A stretch of DNA of 64,000 nt from Pseudomonas denitrificans (nom. rej.) (GCF_008807415.1 NZ_CP043626.1:2728001-2792000); one strand, 5' to 3'; shown: positions 50,271 to 63,511, counted from the stretch's first letter. The notes: generated by a model from the letters alone, not told the origin. A program made the numbers and translations.

Positions 50271-51385
50271 ATGTTCAATCCTCACCAGCAAGATTGCATC
50301 GAAGTCCTCATCGAAAAGACCCGCCGCGGGCAGATCGACCGCCGCACCTTCCTCAAGGGCATGGGCCTGATGGCGGCCCTGCCGCTGGCCTTGCGCAGCG
50401 GCGTGAGCTTCGCCGCCGGCGACAAGCCGCTGGTGGTGGTGAACTGGGGCGGCGACGCCATCAAGGCGTTCGGCAAGGCCTGGACCGAGGGCTTCTCCAA
50501 GGCCACCGGCATCCCGGTGAAGATCGACGGCAGCGGCCCCACCGAAGGCGCCATCCGCACCCAGCTGTCCAGCGGCCGGGTGAGCTGGGACGTGGTCGAC
50601 GCGGAAAGCTCGATCCTGCAGAACCTGGGCAAGGAAGGGCTGGTGCAGGCCATCGACTACAACGTCGTCTCGAAGGACAAGGTGCTGCCCGGCTTCGCCT
50701 ACGAATACGGCATCGCCGACTACATGCTCAGCTACGTGATCGCCTACGACAGCGAGCGCTTCGGCGACAAGGTGCCCAAGACCTGGGCCGACTTCTGGAC
50801 GTGAAGACCTTCCCCGGCAAGCGCACCCTCTACAAGTGGATGAACGGCATGCTCGAGGCCGCGCTGCTGGCCGACGGCGTGGCGCCGGACAAGCTCTACC
50901 CGCTGGACGTGGCTCGCGCCATGAAGAAGATCGAGGAGCTCAAGCCCCACGTGCTGGCCTTCTGGGGCTCGGGCGCGGAGACCCAGCAGCTGCTGATCGA
51001 GGGCGAAGTGTCCATGGGCGCCATCTGGAACACCCGCGCCCAGGTGATCACCGAGGACAGCGAAGGCCGCATCAAGTGGACCTTCGACAACGCCCTGCTG
51101 GGCTGCAGCAACTGGGGCGTGCTCAAGGGCAACCCGGCCGGCACCGAGGCGGCCATGAAGTTCATCGCCTACGCCCAGGACCCGCAGTCCCAGGTCGAGC
51201 TGTTCAAGATGTTCGGCAACGGCCCGGCCAACCCCGCCGCCGCCGCGCTGATCCCGGACGACCGCAAGCACCTGAACTGCACCGATCCGTCCAACCTGCC
51301 CAAGCAGGTGATGCTCAGCCACGAGTGGTACACCGACCACTACGCGGCGACCCTGGAGCAGTACCTGACCCACATTTCCAAGTGA
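50271..51385 (+). pseudogene. ABC transporter substrate-binding protein (PotD-like), frameshifted
   Basis: Starts MFNPHQQDCIEVLIEKTRRG with a twin-arginine signal DRRTFLKGMGLMAALPLAL and cleavage near SFAAG. The periplasmic-binding fold is seen in VVNWGGDAIKAFG and WDVVDAESSILQNLG. The frame stops at TWADFWT because one G is missing from the GG at 50797-50798; with GGG it continues as DFWDVKTFPGKRTLYKW to MLSHEWYTDHYAATLEQYL, giving about 371 residues. Both halves are well conserved, so the break is probably an assembly error. Would deliver a polyamine or related amine to the permeases. Confidence 0.88.
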
Positions 51386-51400
51386 CGCGGAGCGCAGGTC

Positions 51401-52236
51401 ATGGCCGATAACGCCCCCTCGCGGCTCAAGCTGGGCGCCCTGCTGCTGCCGCTGCCGGTGGTTCTGATCGTGTTCTACGTACTGCCCTTCCTCGGCGTGC
51501 TCGGCTGGAGCGTGACCCTGCCGGAGCCGGGATCGAGCAGTACCAGCGGATCATGACGGACCCGGCGATCCACGACGTGCTCTGGCGGACCTTCCGCCTG
51601 TGCACCACGGTCAGCGTGATCTCCCTGCTGATCGCCTACCTGATGGCCTACTGCTGGGTCTACAGCCCGCCGTTCTGGCAGCGCGTGGTGGAAATCTGCG
51701 TGTTCATCCCGTTCTGGCTGTCGGTGCTGGTGCGCGCCTTCGGCTGGCTGATCGCGCTGCGCAGCAACGGCCTGCTCAACGACTGGTTGCAGTACCTGGG
51801 CATAACCAGCGAGCCGTTGCAGCTCACCCGCAACGAGATGGGCGTGGTGATCGGCATGGTGCACTTCATGGTGCCCTTCGCGCTGTTCCCGCTGGTATCG
51901 ACCATGCGCCGCCTGGACCCGCGCGTGCTGCTGGCCGCGCGCGGCCTGGGCGCCGGGCAGATGCGCACCTTCTGGAGCATCTTCGTGCCGCAGACCATTC
52001 CCGGCATCCTCGGCGCCTTCATCATCGTCTTCGTGTTCTGCCTGGGCTTCTTCATCACCCCGGCGATCCTCGGCGGCGGACAGACCGTGATGGTGGCCGA
52101 GTACGTCTACCTGCAGATGTTCCAGACCAGCAACTGGGGCCTGGGTGCCGCGCTATCGGTGGTGCTGCTGGCGCTGGTCAGCGGGATGATCTGGGCGCTG
52201 CTGCGCATGACCCGCGTCGACAAGCTGGTCGGCTGA
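51401..52236 (+). pseudogene. ABC transporter permease (PotB-like), frameshifted
   Basis: The ATG at 51401 opens MADNAPSRLKLGALLLPLPV with the first membrane helix, then fails at LPEPGSSSTSGS stop. Adding one G to the GGG at 51529-51531 gives LPEPGIEQYQRIMTDPAIHD and joins the main frame to 52236, about 278 residues. The EAA-loop region is VLLAARGLGAGQMRTFWSI with five further helices. Follows the binding-protein gene by 15 bp. Likely intact in the organism. Confidence 0.88.
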
Positions 52237-52246
52237 GGACTCAACG

Positions 52247-53062
52247 ATGAACGCACACGAAACCAAAGCCCCCAGCCGCCTGCTGGCGACCATGGCGATG
52301 ATCTTCATGGTCTTCCCGCTGCTGGCGGTGATCCCGGTGTCCTTCACCAGCAAGCGCTTCCTCTCGATGCCCAACGGCAACTGGTCGCTGCGCCATTACC
52401 AGGCGCTGCTGGACAGCCCGGAATGGCTCTCGGCGATCGGGCAGAGCCTGATGGTCGCCACCGCCACCTGCATCATCGCGACCGCGCTGGCGGTGAGCTT
52501 CAGCCTCGGCATCTGGTACCTGCGCTCGCGCCTGGCGACCCTGCTGATCGGCCTGGTGCTGCTGCCCATGGCGATCCCGCCGATGATCTCGGCGATGGTG
52601 CTGTACTTCATGGAAACCAAGGTCAGCCAGTTCGCTCCCGGCCTGGGCTACGACACCCTGTTCGGCCTCACCATCGCGCACATCGTGATGGTGGTGCCCT
52701 ACGGTGTGGTGACCATGCTGGTGGCGCTGAGCCAACTGGACCGGCGCATCGAACTGGCCGCGCGCAACCTCGGCGCGAGCCTGGGCCAGACCACCTTCAT
52801 GGTGGTGCTGCCGAACCTCAAGCTGGGCGTGGCGAGCACCGCACTACTGTGCTTCGCGCTGAGCTGGGAGGAGATCGCGGTGACCCTGTTCGTCACCAGC
52901 ACCGAGGTGAACACCCTGCCGCGGCAGATCTGGTCCGGCCTGCGCGACAACATCGACCCGGCCGTGGCGGCCATTTCGGTGGTGCTGATCGCCCTGACCT
53001 TCGTCGCGCTGATCGGGCGGATGATCGCCCAGCGCATCGCCGCGCGCCCGGTCGGCAGCTGA
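52247..53062 (+). CDS. ABC transporter permease (PotC-like)
   Basis: The 271-residue inner-membrane protein starts MNAHETKAPSRLLATMAMIF and has six hydrophobic segments, with the EAA-loop ELAARNLGASLGQTTFMVV near residue 165. It follows the first permease by 10 bp (SD GAGGA) and closes the importer operon. A family-A palindrome lies 70 bp downstream. Confidence 0.92.
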   Translation: MNAHETKAPSRLLATMAMIFMVFPLLAVIPVSFTSKRFLSMPNGNWSLRHYQALLDSPEWLSAIGQSLMVATATCIIATALAVSFSLGIWYLRSRLATLLIGLVLLPMAIPPMISAMVLYFMETKVSQFAPGLGYDTLFGLTIAHIVMVVPYGVVTMLVALSQLDRRIELAARNLGASLGQTTFMVVLPNLKLGVASTALLCFALSWEEIAVTLFVTSTEVNTLPRQIWSGLRDNIDPAVAAISVVLIALTFVALIGRMIAQRIAARPVGS

Positions 53063-53131
53063 AGGCCAAGCGTATGACGCTCGACGTCATACGCCATCCA
53101 GCCTCGCGAAAATCACGCAGGGAAGCTCTAC

Positions 53132-53211
53132 GCAGGATGGCGTGGAGCGCAGCGATACCCATCGATTTCCTGCGCACACAGCATGGGTATCGCTGCGCTC
53201 CCCCATCCTGC
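53132..53211. repeat. Family-A REP-like palindrome, copy 4
   Basis: GCAGGATGGCGTGGAGCGCA..GATACCCAT and ATGGGTATCGCTGCGCTCC..CCATCCTGC flank a 20-bp centre. Located between the convergent permease and tusA genes, where it could act as a bidirectional transcription end. Confidence 0.8.
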
Positions 53212-53254
53212 AAAGCGTTCATCCTGCGAATCGGGAACGAAGCGGCCCGGCGGA

Positions 53255-53493
53255 TCACTCCGCTTTCTTGCGAATCCAGTACAGGTAGGTCCCCGCCTCT
53301 TCCTGCTGCTCCACCAGCTCATGGCCGAGAAAGACGCAGAACTTGGGATGTCGCGGCGGGTGGAAGGGTCGGTGGCGATCACCTTGAGCAGGCCGCCGGC
53401 CGGCAGGTCGCGCACCTTGTTGTGCAGCATCATGACCGGCTCGGGGCAGTTCAGGCCGGTGGCGTCGAGAATCGCATCGACAGGCTGGGACAT
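53255..53493 (-). pseudogene. tusA: Sulfur-carrier protein TusA, frameshifted
   Basis: Reading from ATG 53493: [20 protein letters not shown], with the TusA active-site motif C-P-x-P ([17 protein letters not shown]), then [14 protein letters not shown]. The frame is lost at the G run 53345-53347 (+ strand GGG); with one more G it continues [20 protein letters not shown] and ends with IRKKAE, 79 residues, exactly TusA length. TusA relays sulfur from IscS for tRNA 2-thiolation and other paths. A gene this conserved is unlikely to be dead; error is suspected. Confidence 0.9.
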
Positions 53494-53652
53494 CGCGTAA
53501 CTCCAGAAAAACCAATGGCGCATTGTCGCGCAAAGCGCACCGTGCGGTCACCCCGCGTCCGTCCGGGTCACCGAACCTTGGTTGGGGGTGGGCGCTGCGG
53601 GCGCCGGGCATGCTGGCGCATTCGCCCAGCTCCCATATCGACAGGAATGACG

Positions 53653-55209
53653 ATGCGCGCCCTCCTCTGCCTGTGCCTTGCGCTGCTCGCCGGCTGCGCC
53701 GCCCGCGATCAGGTCCCCGACTTCAACGCCAGCGAAGGCAAAGACCTGCCGGCCACCTGGTTCGAGGCCGTCATCACCGCCCGCGACGGCACCAGGCTCT
53801 CCGCCACCGTGTTCCAACCGGCGCTCAAGGCCGGCGAAAACGCCCCGCTGATCGTCCACACCCACGGCTGGGGCGGTTGGCGGGTGACCGGTCCGGATGG
53901 TTACTACGGCAAGAACATGATGTCCGGCCGCGCCGCGCTGCGCGCCTGGAAGGCCGGTTTCTGGGTGGTCAGCTACGACCAGCGCGGCTGGGGCGGCAGC
54001 GACGGGCGCATCGAGATGATGAACCCGCAGTTCGAGGTGCAGGACGCCAGCGCGGTGATCGACTGGGCTGCCACGCACCTGGCGCGGCTGGCAATGGACG
54101 GCCCGAACGATCCGCGCGTCGGCATGCTCGGCGAAAGCTACGGCGGCGCCGTGCAACTGCTGGCCTCCGCAGAAGACTCGCGCATCGATGCCATCGTCCC
54201 CATCGCCACCTGGTACGACCTGGCCGATGCCCTGGCACCGGATGGCCAGCTGAAGATCGGCTGGGGCGGCGTGCTGGTGAGCCTGGGGCTGGCCACGGGC
54301 TACGACCTGGGCAAGTTCGTCCAGGCCGATTACCTGCATACCACCGGTGGGCGCATGGCTGCACCGGTGCAGGCGGAGCTGCATGCCAACAGCCTTGCCA
54401 GCTATTGCGCGGCCGGTCGCCTGCCCCACGCTGACGCCCTGTTGATCCAGGGCCTGCGCGACACGCTGTTCCCGCTGGACCAGGGCCTGCAGATCCGCCA
54501 GTGCCTGAAACAGGGCCCGGCGGACGTGCGCCTGCTGGGCATGCAGGGCGGGCACATCCTGCCGCCGCCGTTGCAGGCCTGGAGCGGACTGCCACCGTTC
54601 AACAACGAGCCGGTGATCCACTGCGGCTCGCGGGCGATCAACCTCTACACCGGCATCGTCGCCTGGTACGAGGAAAAGCTGCGCAAGCGCCCCGGCGCCG
54701 CCGACGGCGTGCCGGACCTGTGCATCAGCCTCGATCTTGACCAGGGCGTGGCGCTGGATGATCTGCCGGCTCCCGGCCCCACCGTGGCATTGCCGGGCAC
54801 CGCCATTCGCCCGGCAGTGAGCGGTCTGCTGCAGCCTTCACGGTTCATCCCCTTGCAGCGCGTCAGCGAACACAGCGCCCTGCTCGGCAGCGCCGAAGTA
54901 CGCCTGAACCAGCCGCTGACCGAGCGCCCCGAGGCGCAGTTGTTCGCCGCCCTGGCGATTCGCAGCGCCGATGGCAGCACCCGACGCCTGGACGAACAGG
55001 TGAAACCGCTGGCAAACCAGGGCAGCACGCGGCTGAACGCCGTCAGCGCCAGCCTCTCGCCGGGGGATGAAATCGGATTGCTGGTGAGCGGGTTCAGCGA
55101 CCAGTACCTGTTCAACAGTTCCTGGCGAATTGCGCCGGTAGAGCTGCAGGGCGAAGTACAACTGCCCAACCTCATCCCGCTGCAACCACGAGTCGCGGGC
55201 TCCCTGTAG
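53653..55209 (+). CDS. Lipoprotein alpha/beta hydrolase, CocE/NonD (S15) family
   Basis: The 518-residue protein starts [19 protein letters not shown]: a lipoprotein signal with lipobox L-L-A-G-C, so Cys16 is the predicted lipidated residue. ATG 53653 is preferred over ATG 53647 because AGGA lies 6 bp before it. The hydrolase core has [12 protein letters not shown] and the nucleophile Ser in [12 protein letters not shown] (about residue 160), as in X-prolyl peptidase / cocaine-esterase relatives; the C-terminal beta-rich domain is also present. Substrate unknown. The stop codon lies inside a family-B repeat. Confidence 0.87.
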   Translation: MRALLCLCLALLAGCAARDQVPDFNASEGKDLPATWFEAVITARDGTRLSATVFQPALKAGENAPLIVHTHGWGGWRVTGPDGYYGKNMMSGRAALRAWKAGFWVVSYDQRGWGGSDGRIEMMNPQFEVQDASAVIDWAATHLARLAMDGPNDPRVGMLGESYGGAVQLLASAEDSRIDAIVPIATWYDLADALAPDGQLKIGWGGVLVSLGLATGYDLGKFVQADYLHTTGGRMAAPVQAELHANSLASYCAAGRLPHADALLIQGLRDTLFPLDQGLQIRQCLKQGPADVRLLGMQGGHILPPPLQAWSGLPPFNNEPVIHCGSRAINLYTGIVAWYEEKLRKRPGAADGVPDLCISLDLDQGVALDDLPAPGPTVALPGTAIRPAVSGLLQPSRFIPLQRVSEHSALLGSAEVRLNQPLTERPEAQLFAALAIRSADGSTRRLDEQVKPLANQGSTRLNAVSASLSPGDEIGLLVSGFSDQYLFNSSWRIAPVELQGEVQLPNLIPLQPRVAGSL

Positions 55210-55252
55210 GAGCGTCCCATGGACGCGATCGCGGGCATGGCCCGCTCCTACA
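55205..55252. repeat. Family-B REP-like palindrome
   Basis: TGTAGGAGCG..GCGATCGCGGGCATGGC..CGCTCCTACA, 48 bp with 10-bp perfect outer arms. It overlaps the last codon and stop of the lipoprotein hydrolase gene and lies between two convergent genes. Confidence 0.8.
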
Positions 55253-55265
55253 AAGGGGCGGACCC

Positions 55266-56143
55266 TCAGCGCAAAGGCCCGTCCGGCGCTTCGTCCAGCT
55301 GCGCCAGCAGCATCGGCTGACCATCGCCCTCGGCGGGCAGCAGCGCCCACTGCTCCTTCTTGCCCAAGCGGCGGTATACCTGTTTCACCTGGCTACCCAG
55401 CGGCAAAGGCGCCTTGAAGTGCGCGTCCAGGCGCACGTTCTCGGCCAGGCGGCGGCCAGTCAGGCTGCGCGCCAGGCCCACATGCCGTGGGCGAAGGGCT
55501 TGCCGAAGCCATAGTGCGAGGCCATCAGCCGCGATAGGTGCAGCGGGTTGAAGTCGCCGCTGAGCCCGGCGTAGCGCCAGCCGACGATCTTCGGCACGCG
55601 CCACTGCACACCGGAATGCACCGGTGCTTCCAGGGTGTGCCACTGGGCACGCTCGGGCAGCGGATCGGGCTCGCTCCCGCCATCGAGGAAGTCGCCACGG
55701 CGCAGGTAGGTGGTGATCGACTGCCAGTAGAGCATGTCGTGGTGCCAGGCCTCGGTGACCACGTCCACCTCCAGGCCCAGTTCGCTGCGGCGGCTGGTGA
55801 GGATGCGACAGTCGAACTGCAGCGGCTCGTTCTCGTCGAGCAGGCGGTAGCGCTGGATATGGCTGCGCAGGTGGATCAGCCCGACCACCGACAGCGGCAT
55901 GCGCGAGCGGCTGAGCAGGCGCAGGTGCAGCGGCAGGCTGATGACCTGCGGATAGAGCAGCGGCACGCCCAGCGTCGGGTCGAGGCCGAAATGCTGGCGG
56001 TACGCGCGCAGGTGGCGCAGGTCGAATTTCAGGGTGCGACTGTCCATCGCCAGGTAGGGCACGCGCTCGCCCTGGCCGAGGCCACGACGTGGCAGCAGCA
56101 TGCGGCTGTAACTGCCCAGGAGGGAGGGCAACTTTCGCTTCAC
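55266..56143 (-). pseudogene. MaoC-like dehydratase/hydratase, frameshifted
   Basis: Starts at GTG 56143 (SD GGAG) with MKRKLPSLLGSYSRMLLPRRG. The hot-dog hydratase motif is visible: YAGLSGDFNPLHLS then FGKPFAHGMW, the D-x-N-P-x-H...H-G-M catalytic pattern of (R)-specific enoyl-CoA hydratases. The frame stops just after HGMW because one base is missing from the CCC at 55477-55479 (+ strand). With it the protein continues GLARSLTGRRLAENVRLDAH to DEAPDGPLR, about 292 residues, a double hot-dog size. Probably intact in reality. Confidence 0.85.
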
Positions 56144-56243
56144 GAAGGTCTCCGGAAGATCTCGCGCCGCACAGCATGGGCAATGCCGGGCGACGCGGCA
56201 AGTCACCGAAGGTCGGGTGGCGTGACCGGGCAGTTGCGCGTCG

Positions 56244-57311
56244 CTAGCGCTCGCCCTTCTCAATGCGGCGCAGGTGGCAGGTCACTTCCTCACGGTCGTG
56301 GTAGAGCTGCTTGCAGCCGATCTGCACCTTGAGCCCGCGCTCGCGGAAGGACTCCTCCAGGCGGTCGAGGATGCGCCGCACCTCGGCGTAGCGCTGCTTC
56401 ATCGGCAGCTTGAGGTTGACGATGGCCTCGCGGCACAGCCCCTCGCCGATCCAGGTTTCGATCATCGCTCCAGTGCGCGCGGGCTTCTCGACGATGTCGC
56501 AGACCATCCAGTCCATGCGCTGGCGCGGACGGAAGGCGTAACCGTCAACGCGCTGGTGCTCGACCAGCCCGGAGTACATCAGGTTCTCCGCCATCGGCCC
56601 GTTGTCCACGGCGACCACGCGCATCTCCCGGTTCACCAATTGCCAGGTCCAGCCGCCGGGCGATGCGCCCAGGTCCACGGCAAGCATGTCCGGCGCCAGG
56701 CGGCGGTCCCAGTCGGCGCGGGGAATGAAATGGTGCCAGGCCTCTTCCAGTTTCAGCGTCGAACGGCTGGGCGCCTCGCGGGGGAACTTCAGCCGCGGGA
56801 TGCCCATGGGCCACATGGCGCAGTTGCGCGCCTCGGCAATGCCGATGAAGGCCTCGCGGCCGGAACGGAAGGTCAGCAGCAGGCGCGGCAGGCTGGGGTC
56901 TTCCACCAGCTTGCCGGCTTTCACCAGGGCGGCGCGCAGGGGCTTCTCGAACTTGCGGCAGAAAGTCGAAAGTTCCTTGCCATCGTTGGTGTCGAACACC
57001 TCCAGCCAGAGGCTGCCGCATTGCGCAAAGCCGGCGAGGGCTTCGAGGATCGCGCCGATACGGTCGGTTTCCGGCAGCGCAGTGAAGCCGTTACCACGCG
57101 CCCACTGACGCGGGAAGATCAGCTCAGGGAAACGCAGCTGGCGCATCAGGCGGTCAGCGCCATCGGCGTCCATGCAGATGAACTCGACGTAGGCGGAGGC
57201 CGGCTTGGCTCGGGCGTAGCCGGGGATGTCCAGGCGCGCGGCGTGCTCGGACAGCTCGGCACAGACCTCGTTCTCGAAGCCCGGACGGCAATGCAGTAAG
57301 AGGGTATTCAT
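56244..57311 (-). CDS. rlmM: 23S rRNA 2'-O-ribose methyltransferase RlmM
   Basis: The 355-residue protein starts MNTLLLHCRPGFENEVCAEL. An N-terminal THUMP-like half (SAYVEFICMDADGADRLM, FPRQWARG) is followed by a SAM-binding Rossmann domain with AVDLGASPGGWTWQL near residue 215, VCDIVEKPAR and LKLPMKQRY. It methylates C2498 of 23S rRNA in E. coli. Length equals the family. The gene stands alone, close to tusA as in other pseudomonads. Confidence 0.96.
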   Translation of the reverse strand: MNTLLLHCRPGFENEVCAELSEHAARLDIPGYARAKPASAYVEFICMDADGADRLMRQLRFPELIFPRQWARGNGFTALPETDRIGAILEALAGFAQCGSLWLEVFDTNDGKELSTFCRKFEKPLRAALVKAGKLVEDPSLPRLLLTFRSGREAFIGIAEARNCAMWPMGIPRLKFPREAPSRSTLKLEEAWHHFIPRADWDRRLAPDMLAVDLGASPGGWTWQLVNREMRVVAVDNGPMAENLMYSGLVEHQRVDGYAFRPRQRMDWMVCDIVEKPARTGAMIETWIGEGLCREAIVNLKLPMKQRYAEVRRILDRLEESFRERGLKVQIGCKQLYHDREEVTCHLRRIEKGER

Positions 57312-57671
57312 CGGGGTGTCTCCTTGGCCGCGCACTATAGAGGCTGCCCACGAAGGTTTCATGCAGATTCGCCGGAAATATCCCACGACCTGAGCCACTT
57401 GTTCTGAACCCCACTCAGGAACCTGGGGTCCAGAACAGATGGCAATACCCCTTCGGGCGGTCTAGCTTGAGTGGTCTGGCCCAGCCCGCCAGAAGACTGC
57501 CCGATGATTGCTCTGCCTGGCGAAGATTGCCATCGATCGCAGCCTGCTCAAAAGGAACAGGCCTGCGATGGATCAGGACGTTAGCGCCCTCCTTCGCCAA
57601 GTATCGCCAGTGCGCCGTTGATTCGGCCGCGCCGCCGATCACGAGCAGAATCCAAGCCTGAGGAGAATGTC
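57312..57671. other. Intergenic region upstream of acnA
   Basis: 360 bp between divergent rlmM and acnA. It contains the hairpin at 57401-57436 and a 75-codon minus-strand open frame without SD that I do not regard as a gene. The acnA promoter should lie in the last 200 bp. Confidence 0.5.
57401..57436. promoter_or_regulatory. 12-bp inverted repeat upstream of rlmM/acnA
   Basis: GTTCTGAACCCC and GGGGTCCAGAAC with a 12-nt centre and one mismatch. It lies 90 bp upstream of rlmM and 235 bp upstream of acnA. Could be a protein-binding site or a terminator of an unseen transcript. Confidence 0.4.
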
Positions 57672-60404
<2,733 letters not shown>

Positions 60405-60408
60405 AGCG

Positions 60409-60437
60409 GTGCGGCGGCCTGCAACGGGCCGCCGCAC
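60409..60437 (+). terminator. Terminator after acnA
   Basis: Perfect 11-bp stem GTGCGGCGGCC / GGCCGCCGCAC with a 7-nt loop, 4 bp after the acnA stop, followed by the pyrimidine-rich TCCTTCTTTC. Confidence 0.75.
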
Positions 60438-60599
60438 TCCTTCTTTCGTTTCATTTCCGTGACCGATGGCGATACGCTATCGTCATTCTCTCGGCGTCAC
60501 TCTTCTGACATTTTTCTGTGATCGCCATCAAATTTTCGATCCAGCGGCCGATAAGCTGGACAGACGTGCCAATTCGCCTTTCTCCGAGATCCCAGCCTG

Positions 60600-62164
60600 A
60601 TGCGCAACAACCAGCCGATCACCCAGCGTGAACGCACCTTCCCCGCCGAACAGCGGCTGATCTCCACGACCAACGCCCGCGGTGTCATCAGCTACGTCAA
60701 CGATGCCTTCAGCGCCATCAGCGGCTTCTCCCGCGAGGAGCTGGTGGGTGCCGCGCACAACCTGGTGCGACATCCGGACGTGCCACCGGCGGTGTTCGCA
60801 CACATGTGGACGACCCTGAAGAAAGGCCGCCCTGGATGGGCATCGTCAAGAACCGCTGCAAGAACGGCGACCATTACTGGGTCAGCGCCTACGTCACGCC
60901 GATGTACGAGCACAACGAGATCGTCGGCTACGAATCGGTGCGAGTGAAGCCGACCGCCGAACAGGTACGCCGCGCCGAGGCGCTGTATGCACGGATCAAT
61001 GCCGGCAAGTCGGCCATCCCCGCCCGCGACCGCTGGTTGCCGGTGCTGCTGGACTGGCTGCCGTTCATCCTGATCGGCCAGATCGGCTTCCTCATCGGCG
61101 TCTGGCTGAACTCTCACTGGGGCTTCCTGCTCGCCGCACTGCTCTCGATCCCGCTGGGCCTGGCAGGCCTGGGCTGGCAGCAACGCGGGCTCAAACGCCT
61201 GCTGCGCCTGGCCGAGCAGACTACATCCGACCCGCTGATCGCGCAGATGTACACCGACAGCCGTGGTGCCCAGGCACGCCTGGAAATGTCGATCCTCAGC
61301 CAGGAAGCGCGGCTGAAGACCTGCCTGACCCGTTTGCAGGACACCGCCGAAACGCTCACCGAGCAGGCCCGTGAAGCCGACTCCCTGGCCCACCACAGCT
61401 CCGCCGGGCTGGACCGCCAGCGCCAGGAAACCGAGCAGGTCGCCACCGCCGTCAACCAGATGGCCGCCACCACCCAGGAAGTGGCCGACAACGTGCAGCG
61501 CACCGCCGACGCCACGCGCCAGGCCAACAACCTGACCACCGAAGGCCGGCAGATCGCCGCCGAGACGCGCGAGGCCATGCAGCGTCTTTCCAGCTCCGTG
61601 GGCGAAACCGGTGAAGCAGTCAGCCAACTGGCCCGCGACAGCGAGCAGATCGGTGGCGTGGTGGACGTGATCAAGGGCATCGCCGACCAGACCAACCTGC
61701 TGGCGCTCAACGCCGCCATCGAAGCTGCCCGCGCCGGCGAGATGGGCCGCGGTTTCGCCGTGGTCGCCGATGAAGTCCGCTCCCTGGCCCAGCGCACTGC
61801 CGAGTCCACCGGGCAGATTCACCAGCTCATCGCCAACCTGCAGAACACCGCCACCGAGGCGGTGCGCGCCATGGACTCCGGCCGCCGCCAGGCCGACGAA
61901 GGCGTGGAGCGCGTGCTGCAGGCGGACAACGCGCTGGTGGGGATCAGCGACGCGGTGGCCAACATCACCGAGATGGCCACCCAGATCGCCGCCGCTGCCG
62001 AGGAACAGAGCGCCGTGGCGGAAGAGATCAACCGCAACATCAGCACCATCGCCAACCTGGCCGACCAGACCTCCGGCGAGGCCCAGCGCACCGCGCTGCT
62101 CAGCGAGGAGCTGACGCAGACTGCGCACCGCCAGTACTCGCTGGTAGAGCGGTTCAACCGCTGA
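60600..62164 (+). pseudogene. aer: Aerotaxis receptor Aer (PAS-MCP), frameshifted
   Basis: Starts [20 protein letters not shown]. The PAS domain covers about residues 15-115 ([38 protein letters not shown]). The frame breaks at the CCC 60830-60832; with CCCC it continues [20 protein letters not shown], the FAD-PAS sequence of Aer. Two membrane segments follow at about 145-190 ([18 protein letters not shown]), then the MCP signalling domain with the hairpin tip [18 protein letters not shown] near residue 370. Full restored length is about 521. The receptor senses redox through FAD and steers cells to oxygen. No CheR-binding pentapeptide at the C-terminus. Confidence 0.9.
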
Positions 62165-62186
62165 GTACGGGCCTGCTGGACGACTT

Positions 62187-62232
62187 GTAGGAGCGCGCCA
62201 TGCGCGCGATCGCGGGCATGGCGCGCTCCTGC
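62187..62232. repeat. Family-B REP-like palindrome, copy 2
   Basis: TGTAGGAGCGCGCCATGCGC..GATCGCGGGCATGGCGCGCTCCTGCA: arms TGTAGGAGCGCGCCATG and CATGGCGCGCTCCTGCA pair over 17 bp with one mismatch. It sits between the convergent aer and reductase genes. Confidence 0.8.
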
Positions 62233-62249
62233 AGCGGATGCCTATTTAG

Positions 62250-63422
62250 TTACTTGAAGTCCCACTGCATCTGAGCCGGGATGCTGACATCCCGCGAGGA
62301 GTGCACGCACACGTCGAGGTAGTCGGTAAAGCGCGGCGGCGCGGCGATGCCCTCATCCAGCAGACGCTGGTTGTCGAACAGGTAGTTGAGGTCCGCGAAG
62401 CCGCTGTACAGGCGTAACGCCCGCAGCACCAGGCGTGGGTTGGCCTTGCCGATGCGGCTCTCGAAGCTGCCGGCCAACTCGCGCAGGTCCTCGCTGCTGA
62501 CCTTGCGATAACGCGCGCCCACAGGCTCCTCGCCACGAGCGTCGGCATAGGCGCGATCGATCTCGCCGAAGGTGCACGCCGAACCGTGGCCGGCAGAGAT
62601 GTGGTAGAGGCTGTGGCTCAGTGTCGGCTTCAGCGCCAGGGCTACCAGCGCTTCGGCGCAGTAGTCCACCGGGATCACATCGATCTGCTCGTCCAGGCCG
62701 CAGGTGAAGCTCTCCAGGGCGAAGCCCATGCGGAACACCCAGAAAATGCTCCCCGACGCACGACAACCCAGTTCACGGTGCCCAACCACGATGGACGGGC
62801 GCGCCACCACCAGCGGCAACGACGGCAGTTCCTCGCGCATGCGCCGCTCGATCTCGGCCTTGGAGGCGGTGTAGTCCACCAGTTGCTCTTCGCTGTCGGG
62901 GAAATCCCAGGACTCGCACACTGGCGACTCGCGCTGCGGGCCGCAGCACATGGCGGTCCCTACATGGAGGAAGCGCTTGAGGTTGCGCGACTGGCTGAGC
63001 AGGCGGGCAAACGCAAAGGTGCCCTCGACGTTTACCGGCCAGATGCTCGGGTTCTTCGAGAACGAGGCCACCGCCGCGCAGTTGATCACCTGCTCCACAC
63101 GCATGAGGCGGGCGCGCTCGCCCTGCATCCACGCGGTGTCCAGCAGGTCGCCGCAGAGAATCTGGTTCTCTTGAAGGCCCTCCAGCGCAGCCTCCGGCAC
63201 GCAGTGCAGGCGCAGGTTGTCGCGCAGCCGCTCCAGGCCCTGCTCCGGAGTTTCTGCCCGGACAAGGAACAGCAACGCCAGGCTGTGACCGTCGGCGATC
63301 AGGTGAGCGGCAACGGAGCCGCCAAGGAAGCCGGTAGCGCCAGTCAGCAACAGGCTGCGCGCGGCGCCGGGGGCGTATCGGAAGGGTTGGGTGGCAATGC
63401 GTTCAGCGTAATCGGGGTTCAT
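62250..63422 (-). CDS. NAD(P)-dependent extended SDR, male-sterility/thioester-reductase type
   Basis: The 390-residue protein starts MNPDYAERIATQPFRYAPGA and has LLLTGATGFLGGSVAAHL (Rossmann G-x-x-G-x-x-G at about residue 27), VINCAAVASFS, and the active-site Y-T-A-S-K in EQLVDYTASKAEIE. Motifs VVARPSIVVGH and DVIPVDYCAEALVAL are typical of the NAD-binding-4 family that reduces acyl thioesters or acts on polyketide/fatty chains. It stands alone without a carrier-protein domain. Product unknown. Confidence 0.88.
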   Translation of the reverse strand: MNPDYAERIATQPFRYAPGAARSLLLTGATGFLGGSVAAHLIADGHSLALLFLVRAETPEQGLERLRDNLRLHCVPEAALEGLQENQILCGDLLDTAWMQGERARLMRVEQVINCAAVASFSKNPSIWPVNVEGTFAFARLLSQSRNLKRFLHVGTAMCCGPQRESPVCESWDFPDSEEQLVDYTASKAEIERRMREELPSLPLVVARPSIVVGHRELGCRASGSIFWVFRMGFALESFTCGLDEQIDVIPVDYCAEALVALALKPTLSHSLYHISAGHGSACTFGEIDRAYADARGEEPVGARYRKVSSEDLRELAGSFESRIGKANPRLVLRALRLYSGFADLNYLFDNQRLLDEGIAAPPRFTDYLDVCVHSSRDVSIPAQMQWDFK

Positions 63423-63511
63423 GGCAGCGTTCGGCCTGTCCTCTGGAAGCGGGGCGTCGACTGCGAAGAGCCGACGCCGGCGAGGATAGGAACGCCTGCA
63501 TTAAGGACCGA

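Noticed and set aside
19844..53211. CRISPR array
   Set aside because: The repeated units are palindromes scattered in single or double copies with no regular spacers, and no cas gene is present.
57415..57642. 75-codon minus-strand frame upstream of acnA
   Set aside because: No SD, includes a hairpin, and lies in the divergent promoter region.
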